NCBI GenBank assembly: GCA_034003955.1
Contig: JAVEXO010000007.1
Coordinates: 15,105 to 79,104 of the forward strand
DNA from: SZUA-370 sp034003955
GTDB taxonomy: Bacteria; Spirochaetota; Spirochaetia; Treponematales; UBA12059
DNA length: 64,000 nucleotides
Direction: 5' to 3'
How positions within the stretch are numbered: position 1 is the first letter of the stretch; every line of letters starts with the position of its first letter. Below, in pieces: positions 8,874-17,817 of this stretch. The notes under the pieces were generated by a model that was not told the DNA's origin, searched no databases, and saw only the letters and a list, made by a program, of their open reading frames with translations. Position numbers and translations under genes: made by a program.

Positions 8874-9805
8874 GGCAAACGGGCCAGCTCTTGGCCTGTT
8901 GTTTGTTTGCACTGGCTCATGTCGCACTATCCCCCATGCCGCTATCTGGCCAGGGCTCTTTGGAGTATCCCCTCATCAGACGGCTATCTCCCAAAGATGT
9001 TGTATTTAGACAGATTAGCGACACCATAGCACAGGCTTACCAAGCTGAAAGTAATTCAGGAGGGTATCCTGATCTGTTCCTTTGTACATGGAGAGCTGTA
9101 GGTGGTGAGGACCTCATGGCGGTTGCCGCCCGCCTTTCACTTCCTTACGAGACACTGGCTACCTTGAATGGAATAGGCAGACCTCGGCCATTTAATGCGG
9201 GTGAAACGGTCCTCATCCCATCAGTAGCCGGTGTTTTTGTGCCTGATATTGCCAGAAACGATCTCGATATACTCTTGCTCGCTCGAAGCGTAGAACCCGG
9301 GCTTGCCAGGCAGAGGCTAGTCGTCGACAGGAACGGTGTCAATACGGCCTTCACCTTCTATCCTGGATCCAGGCTGTATCAAACGGAACGTTCCTTCTTT
9401 CTAAACATAGGCTTCAGGATGCCCCTGCCAGAAGGTGTGCTTACCAGTGGATACGGGCGCAGGATTAGTCCCATAGACGGGCATGACAGGATGCATGAGG
9501 GCGTAGACCTGGCGGCTCCTTCAGGAACAGAGGTCCTGGCTGCACGGGAAGGTACGGTTTCGGCCGTGGGAGAGGATCCCTCCTTGGGGCTCATAGTCAT
9601 TGTTGACCATGAGGGAGGCCTCAGAACGGTATATGGTCACCTGTCTCGGATTTTTGTCGTGTTGAATGAAACAGTACGATCGGGTACAATACTCGGAGCG
9701 GTCGGTTCGACCGGCCTATCCACTGGCCCGCATCTTCATTTTGAGATTCGCTTGAGTGGAAAGGCTCGGGATCCTTCAAGTTATCTACCTGGGTTGAAAC
9801 CATGA
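8846..9805 (+). CDS. exported LysM + M23 peptidase
   Basis: A signal-type segment (LLACCLFALAHVALSPM) is followed by a LysM-like module (DLFLCTWRAVGGEDLMAVA to VLIPSV) that would bind peptidoglycan, then a C-terminal M23 (lysostaphin-type) domain with the zinc motifs HEGVD and GPHLHFE, both intact. M23 enzymes cut peptide bonds in peptidoglycan cross-links; with its zinc ligands present this one may be active rather than an EnvC-type activator. I chose ATG 8846, 10 bases after AAGGA (8831-8835) and giving a clean signal peptide; a longer in-frame start at 8720 would add arginine-rich residues that only mirror the preceding gene. The stop overlaps the PEGA gene start. Confidence 0.88.
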   Translation: MPGSESNTVRQTGQLLACCLFALAHVALSPMPLSGQGSLEYPLIRRLSPKDVVFRQISDTIAQAYQAESNSGGYPDLFLCTWRAVGGEDLMAVAARLSLPYETLATLNGIGRPRPFNAGETVLIPSVAGVFVPDIARNDLDILLLARSVEPGLARQRLVVDRNGVNTAFTFYPGSRLYQTERSFFLNIGFRMPLPEGVLTSGYGRRISPIDGHDRMHEGVDLAAPSGTEVLAAREGTVSAVGEDPSLGLIVIVDHEGGLRTVYGHLSRIFVVLNETVRSGTILGAVGSTGLSTGPHLHFEIRLSGKARDPSSYLPGLKP

Positions 9806-10788
9806 ATCGTTTTGTTAGCCTGGCCTGCCTGATAGCTATCCTCTCACCATTATCGGTTTTCTCCGAGGGGCTGCGCACTAACGTCGTAGCAGTCGTCTCT
9901 CTGTCATCTGAGGAGAGTGAAGGCCAGTCTGTAAGCCTCCGCTACAATGAGGCCGTCGCCGTCATGTACCCCGCCGATCCCACCTTCATACAGGGTGTGG
10001 AATTTGAACTACGTATACCCAAGGCCTATCAGGGTTCTGAATCTTCAATTTCCTGGTCAGTCTTCTCAAGAGTCTATCCTGCCCCGTCTCTAGAGAGGCT
10101 AGACTACAGTGCGGAGCTGATTTCTACCCAGACCCTGCCGGCTCGCGTTTCATTAAACCTCGTCCTTCCTATGATAGACAGGCATGGAATAAAGAGCGGC
10201 CCTTTTGCCAGTCTGGTGCCCATGGTTGTAGGTGTAGAGCGCTTCCCACTGGTATTCAAGCTCTCTCCAGTAGGCAAGGGATTCTCCCCCTCAATGGAGG
10301 CGGCCGAGTTTAAACTAATCGTACGGCCGGTTCTCCGCGACGAGGGAGGCATCAAGGTAAGTGTCGTATATCCCGATGGCTCGGATCGTGTTTCTGCCGC
10401 CGTCTTTATAGACGATAAAAGAGCGGATACACCCGACTCGCTAATACTGGTTAAAAAAGGCCCTCATGTCATACGGGTGAGTTCAGAAGGCTACCGGGAA
10501 GAGATACTGACGATAGCCGTGGTAGCCGGGAAGATTAACAACCTGAGCATCTCTATGACGCCAAATGCACCCTTGTTGGTATTCCAGGCTCCTGCAGGAG
10601 CATACGTTGCCATAGACGGTCTGGCAGTAAGCCAAGGCGATTTGGCAGGATTGACGGTTGAGCCAGGAGAACACACGCTGCATCTCAAGATTGGTGACTA
10701 CTCCCTTACCAGGAAATTCATGGCCTTGCGAGGCAAGGTTTACACGGTAGTGTTGTCGGTTGAACTAGAAATATCGGCCACACCGTGA
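9802..10788 (+). CDS. exported PEGA-domain protein
   Basis: A signal peptide (MNRFVSLACLIAILSPLSVFS) precedes about 190 residues of beta-rich sequence with no named domain. The C-terminal 130 residues contain two PEGA-like units (SAAVFIDDKRADTPDSL with GPHVIRVSSEGY, then GAYVAIDGLAV with GEHTLHLKIGDY). PEGA units are surface-associated beta sandwich repeats of unknown precise role. The gene overlaps its neighbours by 4 bases on both sides (ATGA before, GTGA after), so it is made together with the M23 peptidase and the ROK protein. Confidence 0.78.
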   Translation: MNRFVSLACLIAILSPLSVFSEGLRTNVVAVVSLSSEESEGQSVSLRYNEAVAVMYPADPTFIQGVEFELRIPKAYQGSESSISWSVFSRVYPAPSLERLDYSAELISTQTLPARVSLNLVLPMIDRHGIKSGPFASLVPMVVGVERFPLVFKLSPVGKGFSPSMEAAEFKLIVRPVLRDEGGIKVSVVYPDGSDRVSAAVFIDDKRADTPDSLILVKKGPHVIRVSSEGYREEILTIAVVAGKINNLSISMTPNAPLLVFQAPAGAYVAIDGLAVSQGDLAGLTVEPGEHTLHLKIGDYSLTRKFMALRGKVYTVVLSVELEISATP

Positions 10789-11993
10789 CGGATCTTCGTG
10801 ACAGGGCACCCATAAGGGCTGCCGACATAAAGGAACTAAACGAACGCCTTGTTCTTGGTATGGTATTCAGGGCAAGCCGCGCCTCACAGAGTGAGGTGGC
10901 AGCAAGCTCTGGACTCAAGGCGCCTACCGTATTCAGAATATTCGGTGAGCTAGAGCGCTTAGGGCTCATAGCGCCAGTAGCTTCCCCTCCCCTGGCCGCA
11001 GACAGGAAGGGTAGGCGACCCACCTGGTATGCCCCGGTCCCCGGTGCCTACAGGGTGATAGGACTCGACTTTAGAGCCGGAGCAGCCTCTGTCGTGGTGG
11101 AGGATTTCTCGGCTGCGATATTGTATGAGGAGGAACGCCTCATACCCAATGGGGCCAATGCATCGGAAGCCTACGCCATAGTCTCCGACCTAGCCGAGGA
11201 GGCTCTCAAGAAGGCGCCGGGTGGGCCCCTCCTTGGAATTGGCGTCGGGGCTCCCGGGGTGGTCGATCTGGCGAAGGGAGAGGTGCTCAAGTACGAGAGG
11301 ATCCATGGGCTATCAGGTTTTCCCTTGGCCGAGAGGCTAACACAGCGGTTTAACGCCACCGTCAGGATGGGCAATAATGCCACCGTTGCCGCCATGGCGG
11401 CGTATCGATACGGTTCCCCGCAGGAAAGCGCAGGGAACCTGGACGATGAGACCAGATCACCCTCGGCAGACAGCTTCTTTGCCCTGCTCGTTCGCTCGGG
11501 AGTTGGAGGTGCCTTCATCAGGGCTGGCTGCCCATACGAGAGTGGTGGAAAGACTGCCATAGAAATTGGGCATATGACCATGGATACCACCGGCCCTGAA
11601 TGTGCCTGTGGTGGCTTTGGCTGCCTTGAGGCCTACCTGGCCGAAGACGCCTTGGTTGCTGCCGCGGCAAAGGTGGGTTCCTGTGTCGATTTTTATGAGC
11701 TTGTGCGTCTTATAGAGGCGCAGGATGCCTCTACGCTCAAGGCCTTGCAACCAGCTGCTGAGCAGGCGTCCGTAGCCTTGCTCAATATACGGCATCTTCT
11801 CGATCCAGGCGAGTACATCATCATCTCTCGTTCAGAGGCCCTTTCCAGGTTCCTGGCAAGCGCGATACGGCGCTACCTTGCGGCATCACTGTGTGCAGAA
11901 GATGATGAACCAAGGATACGTGGCTATCGCTGGGACCCGGTACTGGCAGGGAGAGCCGCCTGCGATATGGTTTTTGACGGGTTTTTCTCATAG
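10785..11993 (+). CDS. ROK-family transcriptional regulator (NagC/XylR type)
   Basis: Residues 18-65 form a winged helix-turn-helix (SQSEVAASSGLKAPTVFRIF) and the rest is a ROK sugar-kinase-like fold. The family zinc motif is present: GHMTMD followed by CACGGFGCLEAY. The ATP-site motif is weak, fitting a regulator rather than a kinase. ROK regulators sense sugars or amino sugars and repress uptake or cell-wall recycling genes. No sugar genes lie nearby; it closes an envelope operon, so control by a peptidoglycan-derived sugar is a reasonable inference. It starts at GTG 10785, overlapping the previous stop. Confidence 0.85.
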   Translation: MTDLRDRAPIRAADIKELNERLVLGMVFRASRASQSEVAASSGLKAPTVFRIFGELERLGLIAPVASPPLAADRKGRRPTWYAPVPGAYRVIGLDFRAGAASVVVEDFSAAILYEEERLIPNGANASEAYAIVSDLAEEALKKAPGGPLLGIGVGAPGVVDLAKGEVLKYERIHGLSGFPLAERLTQRFNATVRMGNNATVAAMAAYRYGSPQESAGNLDDETRSPSADSFFALLVRSGVGGAFIRAGCPYESGGKTAIEIGHMTMDTTGPECACGGFGCLEAYLAEDALVAAAAKVGSCVDFYELVRLIEAQDASTLKALQPAAEQASVALLNIRHLLDPGEYIIISRSEALSRFLASAIRRYLAASLCAEDDEPRIRGYRWDPVLAGRAACDMVFDGFFS

Positions 11994-12060
11994 TTCTCTG
12001 AGAGGCTATTACTATCCCCTGAGATAGCGTTACAACACCATAAGAAAGGCGGAATGACAC

Positions 12061-12843
12061 ATGACAGACATTGCATCATGGAACGTCAACGGAATACGCT
12101 CGGTGGCTACCAAGGGTTTCTTCGAGTGGGTAGGCGCTAGCTCGCCAGACGTCGTGTGTATTCAAGAGACTAAGGCTGATCCTTCTCAGCTGGGCAAGGA
12201 GTTCTTCGAGCTCAAGGATGGCGAAGGCAACACGATGTCTGTTCATTGGGCAAGCGCCAAACGGCGAGGGTATTCAGGGGTGGCCATCTACAGCAAGAAG
12301 ATGCCTCTGGCCGTTCGCACCTTGGGATTGGAAGAGTTTGACGATGAGGGGCGCTACCTTGAGGCAGATTTTGGGGATTTAGTCGTAGCCAGCGCATATT
12401 TCCCAAACTCCCAGGAGGCAGGAGCCAGGATAGACTATAAGTTAAGATTCTGTGATGCTGTGCTCGCCCGTTGCGATTCACTCGTCGCCGAAGGCCGTAA
12501 TATCGTTGTGTCAGGCGACTACAATATTGCCCACACGCCGATCGATCTTACCTATCCCAAGGCAAACGAGGCTAATCCTGGCTACCTACCACAAGAACGT
12601 GAATGGATGACAAAATTCCTGTCTTGTGGATATGTCGATGCCTTCAGACGCCAGCATCCTGGCGAGGCGGGTCGCTATAGCTGGTGGAGCTATCGCATGA
12701 AGGCTAGAGAGAAGGACATAGGCTGGAGGCTGGATTACAACTGCGTCAACGAGGCTCTGTACCCCCTCGTCAAGGCCACAGGAATTTCAAAGTCAATCAT
12801 GGGTTCAGACCACTGTCCTGTGACGATCAGGATCGATATCTGA
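12061..12843 (+). CDS. xth: exodeoxyribonuclease III / AP endonuclease
   Basis: The 260-aa protein has the exonuclease-endonuclease-phosphatase fold with all family motifs: SWNVNGIRS at the start, IQETKAD (metal-binding Glu), SGDYNIAH, and GSDHCPV with the catalytic Asp-His near the end. It cuts DNA at abasic sites in base excision repair and removes 3' blocking groups. Length and order match XthA/ExoA. It begins 67 bases after the ROK gene; the rhomboid gene follows 10 bases after its stop with its own ribosome site, so the two are probably one transcript. Confidence 0.95.
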   Translation: MTDIASWNVNGIRSVATKGFFEWVGASSPDVVCIQETKADPSQLGKEFFELKDGEGNTMSVHWASAKRRGYSGVAIYSKKMPLAVRTLGLEEFDDEGRYLEADFGDLVVASAYFPNSQEAGARIDYKLRFCDAVLARCDSLVAEGRNIVVSGDYNIAHTPIDLTYPKANEANPGYLPQEREWMTKFLSCGYVDAFRRQHPGEAGRYSWWSYRMKAREKDIGWRLDYNCVNEALYPLVKATGISKSIMGSDHCPVTIRIDI

Positions 12844-12853
12844 AGGAGTCGAT

Positions 12854-13411
12854 ATGAAAATAAAGTATAATGCACCGACGACCCTGACCTTTACCCTTGT
12901 GTGCGCATCCGTCCTTCTCCTCAACACCATCTTTCCAGGTCTTACGCTTAAATGGTTTTCTGTGCCGGGTCGTGGAGGTTTTGACCCGCAATCGATACGT
13001 GACTATGTCCGCCTCCTTACCCACATTCTGGGGCATTCAGATATCAACCATTTCCTTTCAAATTTTGCCTTCATTCTGCTTTTGGGTCCTATTCTGGAAA
13101 CAAACTACGGTTCTGGCGGCATGGCCTTGATGACGGTCATTACGGCTCTGGTAACAGGCATACTCAATATTCTTATCTTTCCCACCGGGCTCATGGGCGC
13201 AAGCGGCATAGTCTTCATGATGATACTCCTCGCCTCATTTACCAATTTCAACAAGGGCGAACTTCCACTGACATTCATTCTTATCATGCTTATGTATCTC
13301 GGTAAGGAAGTATTCAATGCCTTTAAGTCTAATAACATCTCAGAGTTTGGCCATATCATAGGCGGCCTCTGCGGAAGCATCTTTGGCTATCTAAAACCGT
13401 CCAAGCGCTGA
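12854..13411 (+). CDS. rhomboid-family intramembrane serine protease
   Basis: The 185-aa protein is almost wholly membrane-spanning, with about six hydrophobic segments. The catalytic serine motif GASG is at 115-118 (Ser117) and the catalytic histidine is in EFGHIIGGL (His167). The conserved HxxxN stretch is also present (NHFLSNFAFILL). This is the minimal six-helix rhomboid layout. Rhomboids cleave membrane proteins within the bilayer; the substrate cannot be told. AAGGAG lies just before the ATG. It shares a transcript with xth, with no obvious functional link. Confidence 0.88.
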   Translation: MKIKYNAPTTLTFTLVCASVLLLNTIFPGLTLKWFSVPGRGGFDPQSIRDYVRLLTHILGHSDINHFLSNFAFILLLGPILETNYGSGGMALMTVITALVTGILNILIFPTGLMGASGIVFMMILLASFTNFNKGELPLTFILIMLMYLGKEVFNAFKSNNISEFGHIIGGLCGSIFGYLKPSKR

Positions 13412-13440
13412 GACAGGAGACAGAGATCTCCTCCATCGTC

Positions 13441-13468
13441 TTGTATACTGGGCTCTCTACTGTATACT
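13441..13468 (+). promoter_or_regulatory. promoter candidate before the PhoH remnant
   Basis: TTGTAT (13441-13446) and TATACT (13463-13468) are 16 bases apart. TGTATACT occurs in both halves (13442 and 13461), so either copy could act as a -10. GAGGAG (13484-13489) sits 8 bases before the ATG at 13498. Confidence 0.45.
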
Positions 13469-13497
13469 AGAGTCAAAGGACAAGAGGAGCCCATGTG

Positions 13498-13737
13498 ATG
13501 GAAGCGAATGATAGAAAAATCCTTGTTATTGACACCAACGTTTCGAGGGCCGGGGAGGGTTCCAAAGTAGTCCTGACCGGTGATCCATATCAAATAGACA
13601 ATATGTACCTCGATGCCAATTCCAATGGCTTGTCATTTCTTGTTGATACCTTTAAGGGGCAAGCGGTATTCGGCCATGGTATCTTGCAGATGAGCGAACG
13701 AAGCCAACTCGCGGAACTGGCTACGAGTCTGCTGTGA
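13498..13737 (+). pseudogene. internally deleted PhoH/PIN-ATPase remnant (79 aa)
   Basis: Residues 5-14 (DRKILVIDTNV) match the first strand of the PIN domain that opens many long PhoH-family proteins. The next residues jump straight to the family's C-terminal part: AGEGSKVVLTGDPYQ, then DNMYLDANSNGLSFLVD and ERSQLAELATSLL. The rest of the PIN domain, Walker A and Walker B are all missing, so it cannot work as an ATPase. The frame is open, and promoter and ribosome site look intact (GAGGAG 8 bases before the ATG). This is best explained by an in-frame deletion of several hundred codons. It could be a decaying gene or a short expressed protein. GTG 13495 is an alternative start. Confidence 0.72.
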
Positions 13738-13744
13738 GGATCCT

Positions 13745-13990
13745 GTGAAGGTTGCGTTCTGCCAGCTCTGTGGCAGGGTGGTTCTTAAGAGTTTTCTTTA
13801 CTGCCCATATTGTGGTGCAGCTATGCGTGTGGGGCCGGATGCCGAGCGTGTTTGCACCGTCTTTGACAAACTAGAACAACGGCAGGCTCAGGCTGGCTCA
13901 CTCCGCATAGACAGGCTCATTGCCGCCCTCGATGCTATAGAAACCGATCTTGAAACACTCATGCATGACGATGTATCTTCGGCTGTATAA
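13745..13990 (+). CDS. small zinc-ribbon protein (81 aa)
   Basis: Two CxxC pairs (CQLCG at 6-10 and CPYCG at 20-24) make a zinc ribbon at the N-terminus; the remaining 55 residues look helical (FDKLEQRQAQ, then LIAALDAIETDLETL). It starts at GTG 13745 after GAGGATCC, 7 bases past the PhoH remnant, so the two are cotranscribed. I cannot name the family; the size suggests an adaptor or nucleic-acid or protein-binding role. Confidence 0.62.
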   Translation: MKVAFCQLCGRVVLKSFLYCPYCGAAMRVGPDAERVCTVFDKLEQRQAQAGSLRIDRLIAALDAIETDLETLMHDDVSSAV

Positions 13991-14092
13991 CATGCTTTTC
14001 CTAGCGTACTGGGGGCGTTGTTTCAACGGAGTGCCGGGTATACACTAGGCGAAGCCACACTCTGGCAAGTGCTTACTTAAGGAGAGATAACG

Positions 14093-15286
14093 ATGTATGG
14101 ATCAATGAAAGAAGAATTAAAAACAAAACTCGAGGCAATACGCACAGAAGGCCTCTATAAGACCGAACGTATCATCACCACTCCTCAGGGTGCCGACATA
14201 TCTGTCAAAGGTGGCCAGCGCGTCGTCAATTTTTGTGCCAATAACTACCTTGGGCTGGCCAATGACCATAGCATTGGAGAGGCCGCCAAGACGGCGATAG
14301 ACGAGTGGGGCTACGGTCTGTCTAGTGTGCGCTTCATTTGTGGTACCCAGGAGCCTCACAAACGCCTCGAGGCGGCTCTCTCCGAGTTCCTTGGCACAGA
14401 AGACACCATCCTGTTTTCGTCGTGCTTTGACGCCAATGGAGCCGTATTCGAACCCCTTTTGGATGCCGATTGTGCCATTGTGGCCGACAGTCTCAATCAT
14501 GCATCTATAATAGACGGCGTCAGGCTGAGTAAGGCGCAGCGATTCATATACAAGCACAATGACTTTGCCGATCTTGAAACCAGGCTCAAGGAAACAGCCT
14601 CCTTGCGGCAAAGGCTCATTGTTACAGACGGCGTATTCTCCATGGATGGAGACATAGCGGATCTTGGTAGGATTTGTGATATCGCCGAGAAGTATGATGC
14701 CCTCGTCATGGTAGACGATAGTCATGCTACCGGCTTCGTAGGATCAAAGGGTAGGGGTACCCATGAATACTGCGGAGTCATGGGTCGTGTAGACATCATT
14801 ACTACAACCTTCGGCAAGGCCCTGGGTGGAGCATCGGGCGGCTGTATTGCAGGAAAAGCAGAAATTGTTGAATATCTCCGGCAGAAGGCCAGACCCTATC
14901 TGTTCTCCAATACCCTGGCTCCCGCCATAGTAGGGGGAACACTCAGAACCCTGGAGATGCTGTCAAAATCTACAGAATTGAGAGACCGACTAGAATCCAA
15001 CACCAAGCGTTTCCGCGATGGCCTGACCAAGGCTGGCCTCGACGTACGCCCTGGCGTGCATCCAATATGCCCGATCATGCTCTATGACGAGCGTCTGGCC
15101 CATACCATGGCCGATAGACTCCTTGATGAGGGCATTTATGTCATAGGCTTTAGCTTTCCCGTCGTGCCACGGGGTCAAGCCAGGATTCGCGTTCAGGTTT
15201 CAGCCGCTCATAGTGTTAAGCAGATAGACGACGCCATAGCAGCGTTCGCCAAGATAGGCGCCGAACTTGGTGTCTTGAAGAGGTAG
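14093..15286 (+). CDS. kbl: glycine C-acetyltransferase (2-amino-3-ketobutyrate CoA ligase)
   Basis: A 397-aa alpha-oxoamine synthase with the Kbl signature throughout: NFCANNYLGL, SSVRFICGTQEPHK, VMVDDSHATGFVG, and the PLP lysine in TTTFGKALGGASGG (Lys242). It interconverts 2-amino-3-oxobutyrate plus CoA with glycine plus acetyl-CoA in threonine breakdown. The closely related 8-amino-7-oxononanoate synthase is less likely given the CGTQEPHK and HEYCGV segments. No threonine dehydrogenase is next to it; the glycine cleavage genes lie 18 kb away. AAGGAGA sits 7 bases before the ATG. Confidence 0.92.
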   Translation: MYGSMKEELKTKLEAIRTEGLYKTERIITTPQGADISVKGGQRVVNFCANNYLGLANDHSIGEAAKTAIDEWGYGLSSVRFICGTQEPHKRLEAALSEFLGTEDTILFSSCFDANGAVFEPLLDADCAIVADSLNHASIIDGVRLSKAQRFIYKHNDFADLETRLKETASLRQRLIVTDGVFSMDGDIADLGRICDIAEKYDALVMVDDSHATGFVGSKGRGTHEYCGVMGRVDIITTTFGKALGGASGGCIAGKAEIVEYLRQKARPYLFSNTLAPAIVGGTLRTLEMLSKSTELRDRLESNTKRFRDGLTKAGLDVRPGVHPICPIMLYDERLAHTMADRLLDEGIYVIGFSFPVVPRGQARIRVQVSAAHSVKQIDDAIAAFAKIGAELGVLKR

Positions 15287-15288
15287 AC

Positions 15289-15708
15289 ATGTCAGGGACC
15301 AAAGGCAATCCCAAGAAATTGCTGTTTATAGCAGGAGCAGGGGCACTCATCGTGGCCGGTGCCGTCATCCTTGTCTTGGGCCTGTACTCGGGTAGTCAAG
15401 AATCCAAGACAACACTCATAGCGCGCTACTTTAGGGCGGTCGAGGCGGGAGACGAATTGGCGCTCAAGGACATGACCGTGCCTGGCTTCCAGTCTGATAT
15501 AGGCATTGTTCCCCTTAAACGGGGAAGCTATGAGCTGTATGACTTCGGGCAACAGTCTGAAGATGTCTATCATTTCCTCATCATAGCACCGGGAGTAGAC
15601 GGCAAGAAACAAGCGCAGATGGGGGAGATAAACTTTAAGCGCCGTGGATTCTCAAGGCGCCTAGAGTCATTGCGTCTCATATCGAGTGGCATTCGGATAA
15701 AGGAGTAG
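15289..15708 (+). CDS. hypothetical single-pass membrane protein (139 aa)
   Basis: The gene begins 2 bases after the kbl stop, so it is cotranscribed. A basic start (SGTKGNPKK) is followed by one strong membrane helix (about 10-33, LLFIAGAGALIVAGAVIL). The remaining 100 residues resemble NTF2/SnoaL-like or DUF4878-type small alpha-beta domains (LIARYFRAVEAGDELALKDM then VPGFQ), outside the membrane. This resemblance is by pattern only. Function unknown. Confidence 0.6.
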   Translation: MSGTKGNPKKLLFIAGAGALIVAGAVILVLGLYSGSQESKTTLIARYFRAVEAGDELALKDMTVPGFQSDIGIVPLKRGSYELYDFGQQSEDVYHFLIIAPGVDGKKQAQMGEINFKRRGFSRRLESLRLISSGIRIKE

Positions 15709-15776
15709 ATCCAGGCTTGAAAGAACCCCGTAAGGGGAACCTTAGACGGACTGCCTTGAGCCCCTCACGTGAAGAC

Positions 15777-16790
15777 TTACCTGAACATTCGTTTAAAGGA
15801 GCTCACACGGGGCGAAGCATTGAGACTAAGCCCGTCACGGTCACCCCTCTCCAGCATGCGGCATCCGAGCCCCGCTACCATGGCGGCATTATCGCCACAG
15901 AGTGATAGTGGAGGGAAGAGGACACGGAGATTGGCACGCTTAGCCAGAGCCGCTCTCAGGTAGCTGTTGGCCGCCACCCCTCCTCCGGCCACGATTGTCG
16001 TAAGCCCGGTATCATCGACCGCTTTAAGAACCCTCGATACAAGCATGTCTACGGCGGCCTTCTCAAAGGCAGCCGCCAGGTTCTCGTCGCTACGCTCAAA
16101 GGCAGGGTTCCAGAATTGGTCTAGCTGTCTTATGGCTGCTGTCTTTATGCCAGAATAAGAGACGTCGTAGCGATGCTCTCCCTTGTATAGATGAGCGGAT
16201 GGGAAGGAGCAGGCCGCAGGATTGCCAGATCGGGCCAGTCTGTCAATGGCGGAACCCCCGGGATACCCCAGCCCGTAGTGTTTGGCCACCTTGTCGAAGG
16301 CCTCGCCTATGGCGTCGTCTATGGTCGTACCAAGAACTGTAATATCATCGAACCCATCAGTCTTGCATATCAGGGTATGTCCTCCTGACACGATGAGGCC
16401 AAGGAACGGATACTCGATGTCCTCGGAGAGTAAAGGGGCGTACAGATGGGCAAGCACATGGTTTATGCCGACGAATGGCTTGCAAGTCGACCAGGCCAGG
16501 GCCTTGGCAAAGGATACACCCACGAGGAGGGAACCGGCCAATCCTGGTTTTGAGGTGACGGCTATTCCGTCTATGCCAGCCATCGTGAGGCCGGCTTCCT
16601 TTAGCGCATGCGCTACGACATCTAGAATCCACTCGGTATGAAGCCTTGAGGCTATCTCTGGAACTACGCCGTTAAACTCGGCATGGCTGGCTATTTGAGT
16701 GGCAACGATGTTTGAAACAACACGGCGGCCGTCTATGACAACGGCCGCCGCGCATTCGTCACATGAGGATTCAATCCCCAATATCGTCAT
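15777..16790 (-). CDS. tsaD: tRNA N6-adenosine threonylcarbamoyltransferase
   Basis: The 337-aa sequence is a full-length TsaD (formerly Gcp). It starts MTILGIESSCDE and has the Fe/Zn-binding NHVLAH with His111 and His115, at the same numbering as in E. coli. SGGHT, GTTIDDAIGEAFDK and GGVAANSYLR follow. It transfers the threonylcarbamoyl group to A37 of ANN-decoding tRNAs, together with TsaB, TsaC and TsaE, which are not in this window. Its start overlaps the end of the deacetylase gene by 20 bases, so the two are coupled. Confidence 0.95.
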   Translation of the reverse strand: MTILGIESSCDECAAAVVIDGRRVVSNIVATQIASHAEFNGVVPEIASRLHTEWILDVVAHALKEAGLTMAGIDGIAVTSKPGLAGSLLVGVSFAKALAWSTCKPFVGINHVLAHLYAPLLSEDIEYPFLGLIVSGGHTLICKTDGFDDITVLGTTIDDAIGEAFDKVAKHYGLGYPGGSAIDRLARSGNPAACSFPSAHLYKGEHRYDVSYSGIKTAAIRQLDQFWNPAFERSDENLAAAFEKAAVDMLVSRVLKAVDDTGLTTIVAGGGVAANSYLRAALAKRANLRVLFPPLSLCGDNAAMVAGLGCRMLERGDRDGLSLNASPRVSSFKRMFR

Positions 16791-17754
16791 CGTCGTCCGA
16801 ATCCATCATGATGCGTGAGATGGTAGAGAGGCTAAAACCTTGGTCCATGAGCTGGGGATAGAGATCGGCAAGCGTCTGCGCCAGCTCGGCAGACCAGACA
16901 TGGCCTATCATCACGGCGTAGCCGCGTTTCTCCGCTACCTTGGTGCCCTCGGCTATATAATGCAGTATCGATGCCTTGTCGGGGGTGTTGTCTAGAAACA
17001 CTGTACGCTCCCATGTAGATTGTCTCATAAGTGAAGCCACGGATTGTACCACGGAATCTCCTATGGTTAAAGAGTCCAGGAAATAGAGCCCGCTTGTAGC
17101 CATTTCATCCAGCACGGTAGACATGACCCTGACGTCTGATGTCGCCTTGGAACCCATGTGGTTGTTCATGCCAACGACTCCTGGTAGTTCAGCAATATTC
17201 CGGCGCAGTATGCTCCTGATAGTGGCATCGTCCATGTCGGCACGTATCGCACCAGGCCCTGGATCAAGCCCACCTACGGCCTCCATGGGCTGGTGGAGTA
17301 TCAGTTCCTTACCGGCAGCCTTCACAAGCTCTCCTGCCTTTCTAGTATACGGAAGTCCAGGTAATACGGCTATGGTTACGGGGCCAGGAAGGTCCAGAAA
17401 GGGTTTTAGCTGCCACTCGTTGTAGCCGGCGTCGTCTATGACAAAGACGAGCACACCCTTGGACCGAGGTTTCGCCACAGGCTTTTTTGATGTTCGCTCG
17501 CTTGTAGCCGCCCTGGGTGTCGCTGTCGTGGGGGGTGCCGATGTGGCAGGGTGGAGCGACTCTACAGGAGCGACTAAGGGCTCCGTTTCTGTTGTTACTT
17601 CCGGAGCCGCCGATACTGTTGGCACTATCTTTTCTTTTAAGCCCAACAAGGCCATAGCCGTCGCAAGGGCCAAGAGTACGAGGAAAGTGCTTGTATATAG
17701 GATTGTGGTACCCCGACGCCTAGCGCCGGCTGGTAATCGTTTCTTTTTAGGCAT
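16771..17754 (-). CDS. divergent polysaccharide deacetylase family protein
   Basis: A short basic N-terminus, one membrane segment (about 17-38, LYTSTFLVLLALATAMALLGL), a Thr/Pro/Ala-rich linker to about residue 95, and then the divergent polysaccharide deacetylase domain (PF04748 type). Matching motifs are VFVIDDAGYNEWQL, TIAVLPGLPYT, LILHQPMEA, GVVGMNNHMGS and LYFLDSLT. The Asp-Asp and His residues of a NodB-like metal site are kept. The fold suggests an exported enzyme acting on cell-wall or surface glycans; the true substrate is not known for the family. It ends inside the tsaD start. Confidence 0.85.
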   Translation of the reverse strand: MPKKKRLPAGARRRGTTILYTSTFLVLLALATAMALLGLKEKIVPTVSAAPEVTTETEPLVAPVESLHPATSAPPTTATPRAATSERTSKKPVAKPRSKGVLVFVIDDAGYNEWQLKPFLDLPGPVTIAVLPGLPYTRKAGELVKAAGKELILHQPMEAVGGLDPGPGAIRADMDDATIRSILRRNIAELPGVVGMNNHMGSKATSDVRVMSTVLDEMATSGLYFLDSLTIGDSVVQSVASLMRQSTWERTVFLDNTPDKASILHYIAEGTKVAEKRGYAVMIGHVWSAELAQTLADLYPQLMDQGFSLSTISRIMMDSDDDDDIGD

Positions 17755-17817
17755 CGCTCCTATCGACTATATGACGACTGCATTCACCATCGCAAGAGCC
17801 ATGCCCATACTCTTTAA

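Noticed and set aside
15717..15963. Two short plus-strand frames after the 139-aa gene
   Set aside because: Mostly antisense to tsaD, no ribosome site and no homology.
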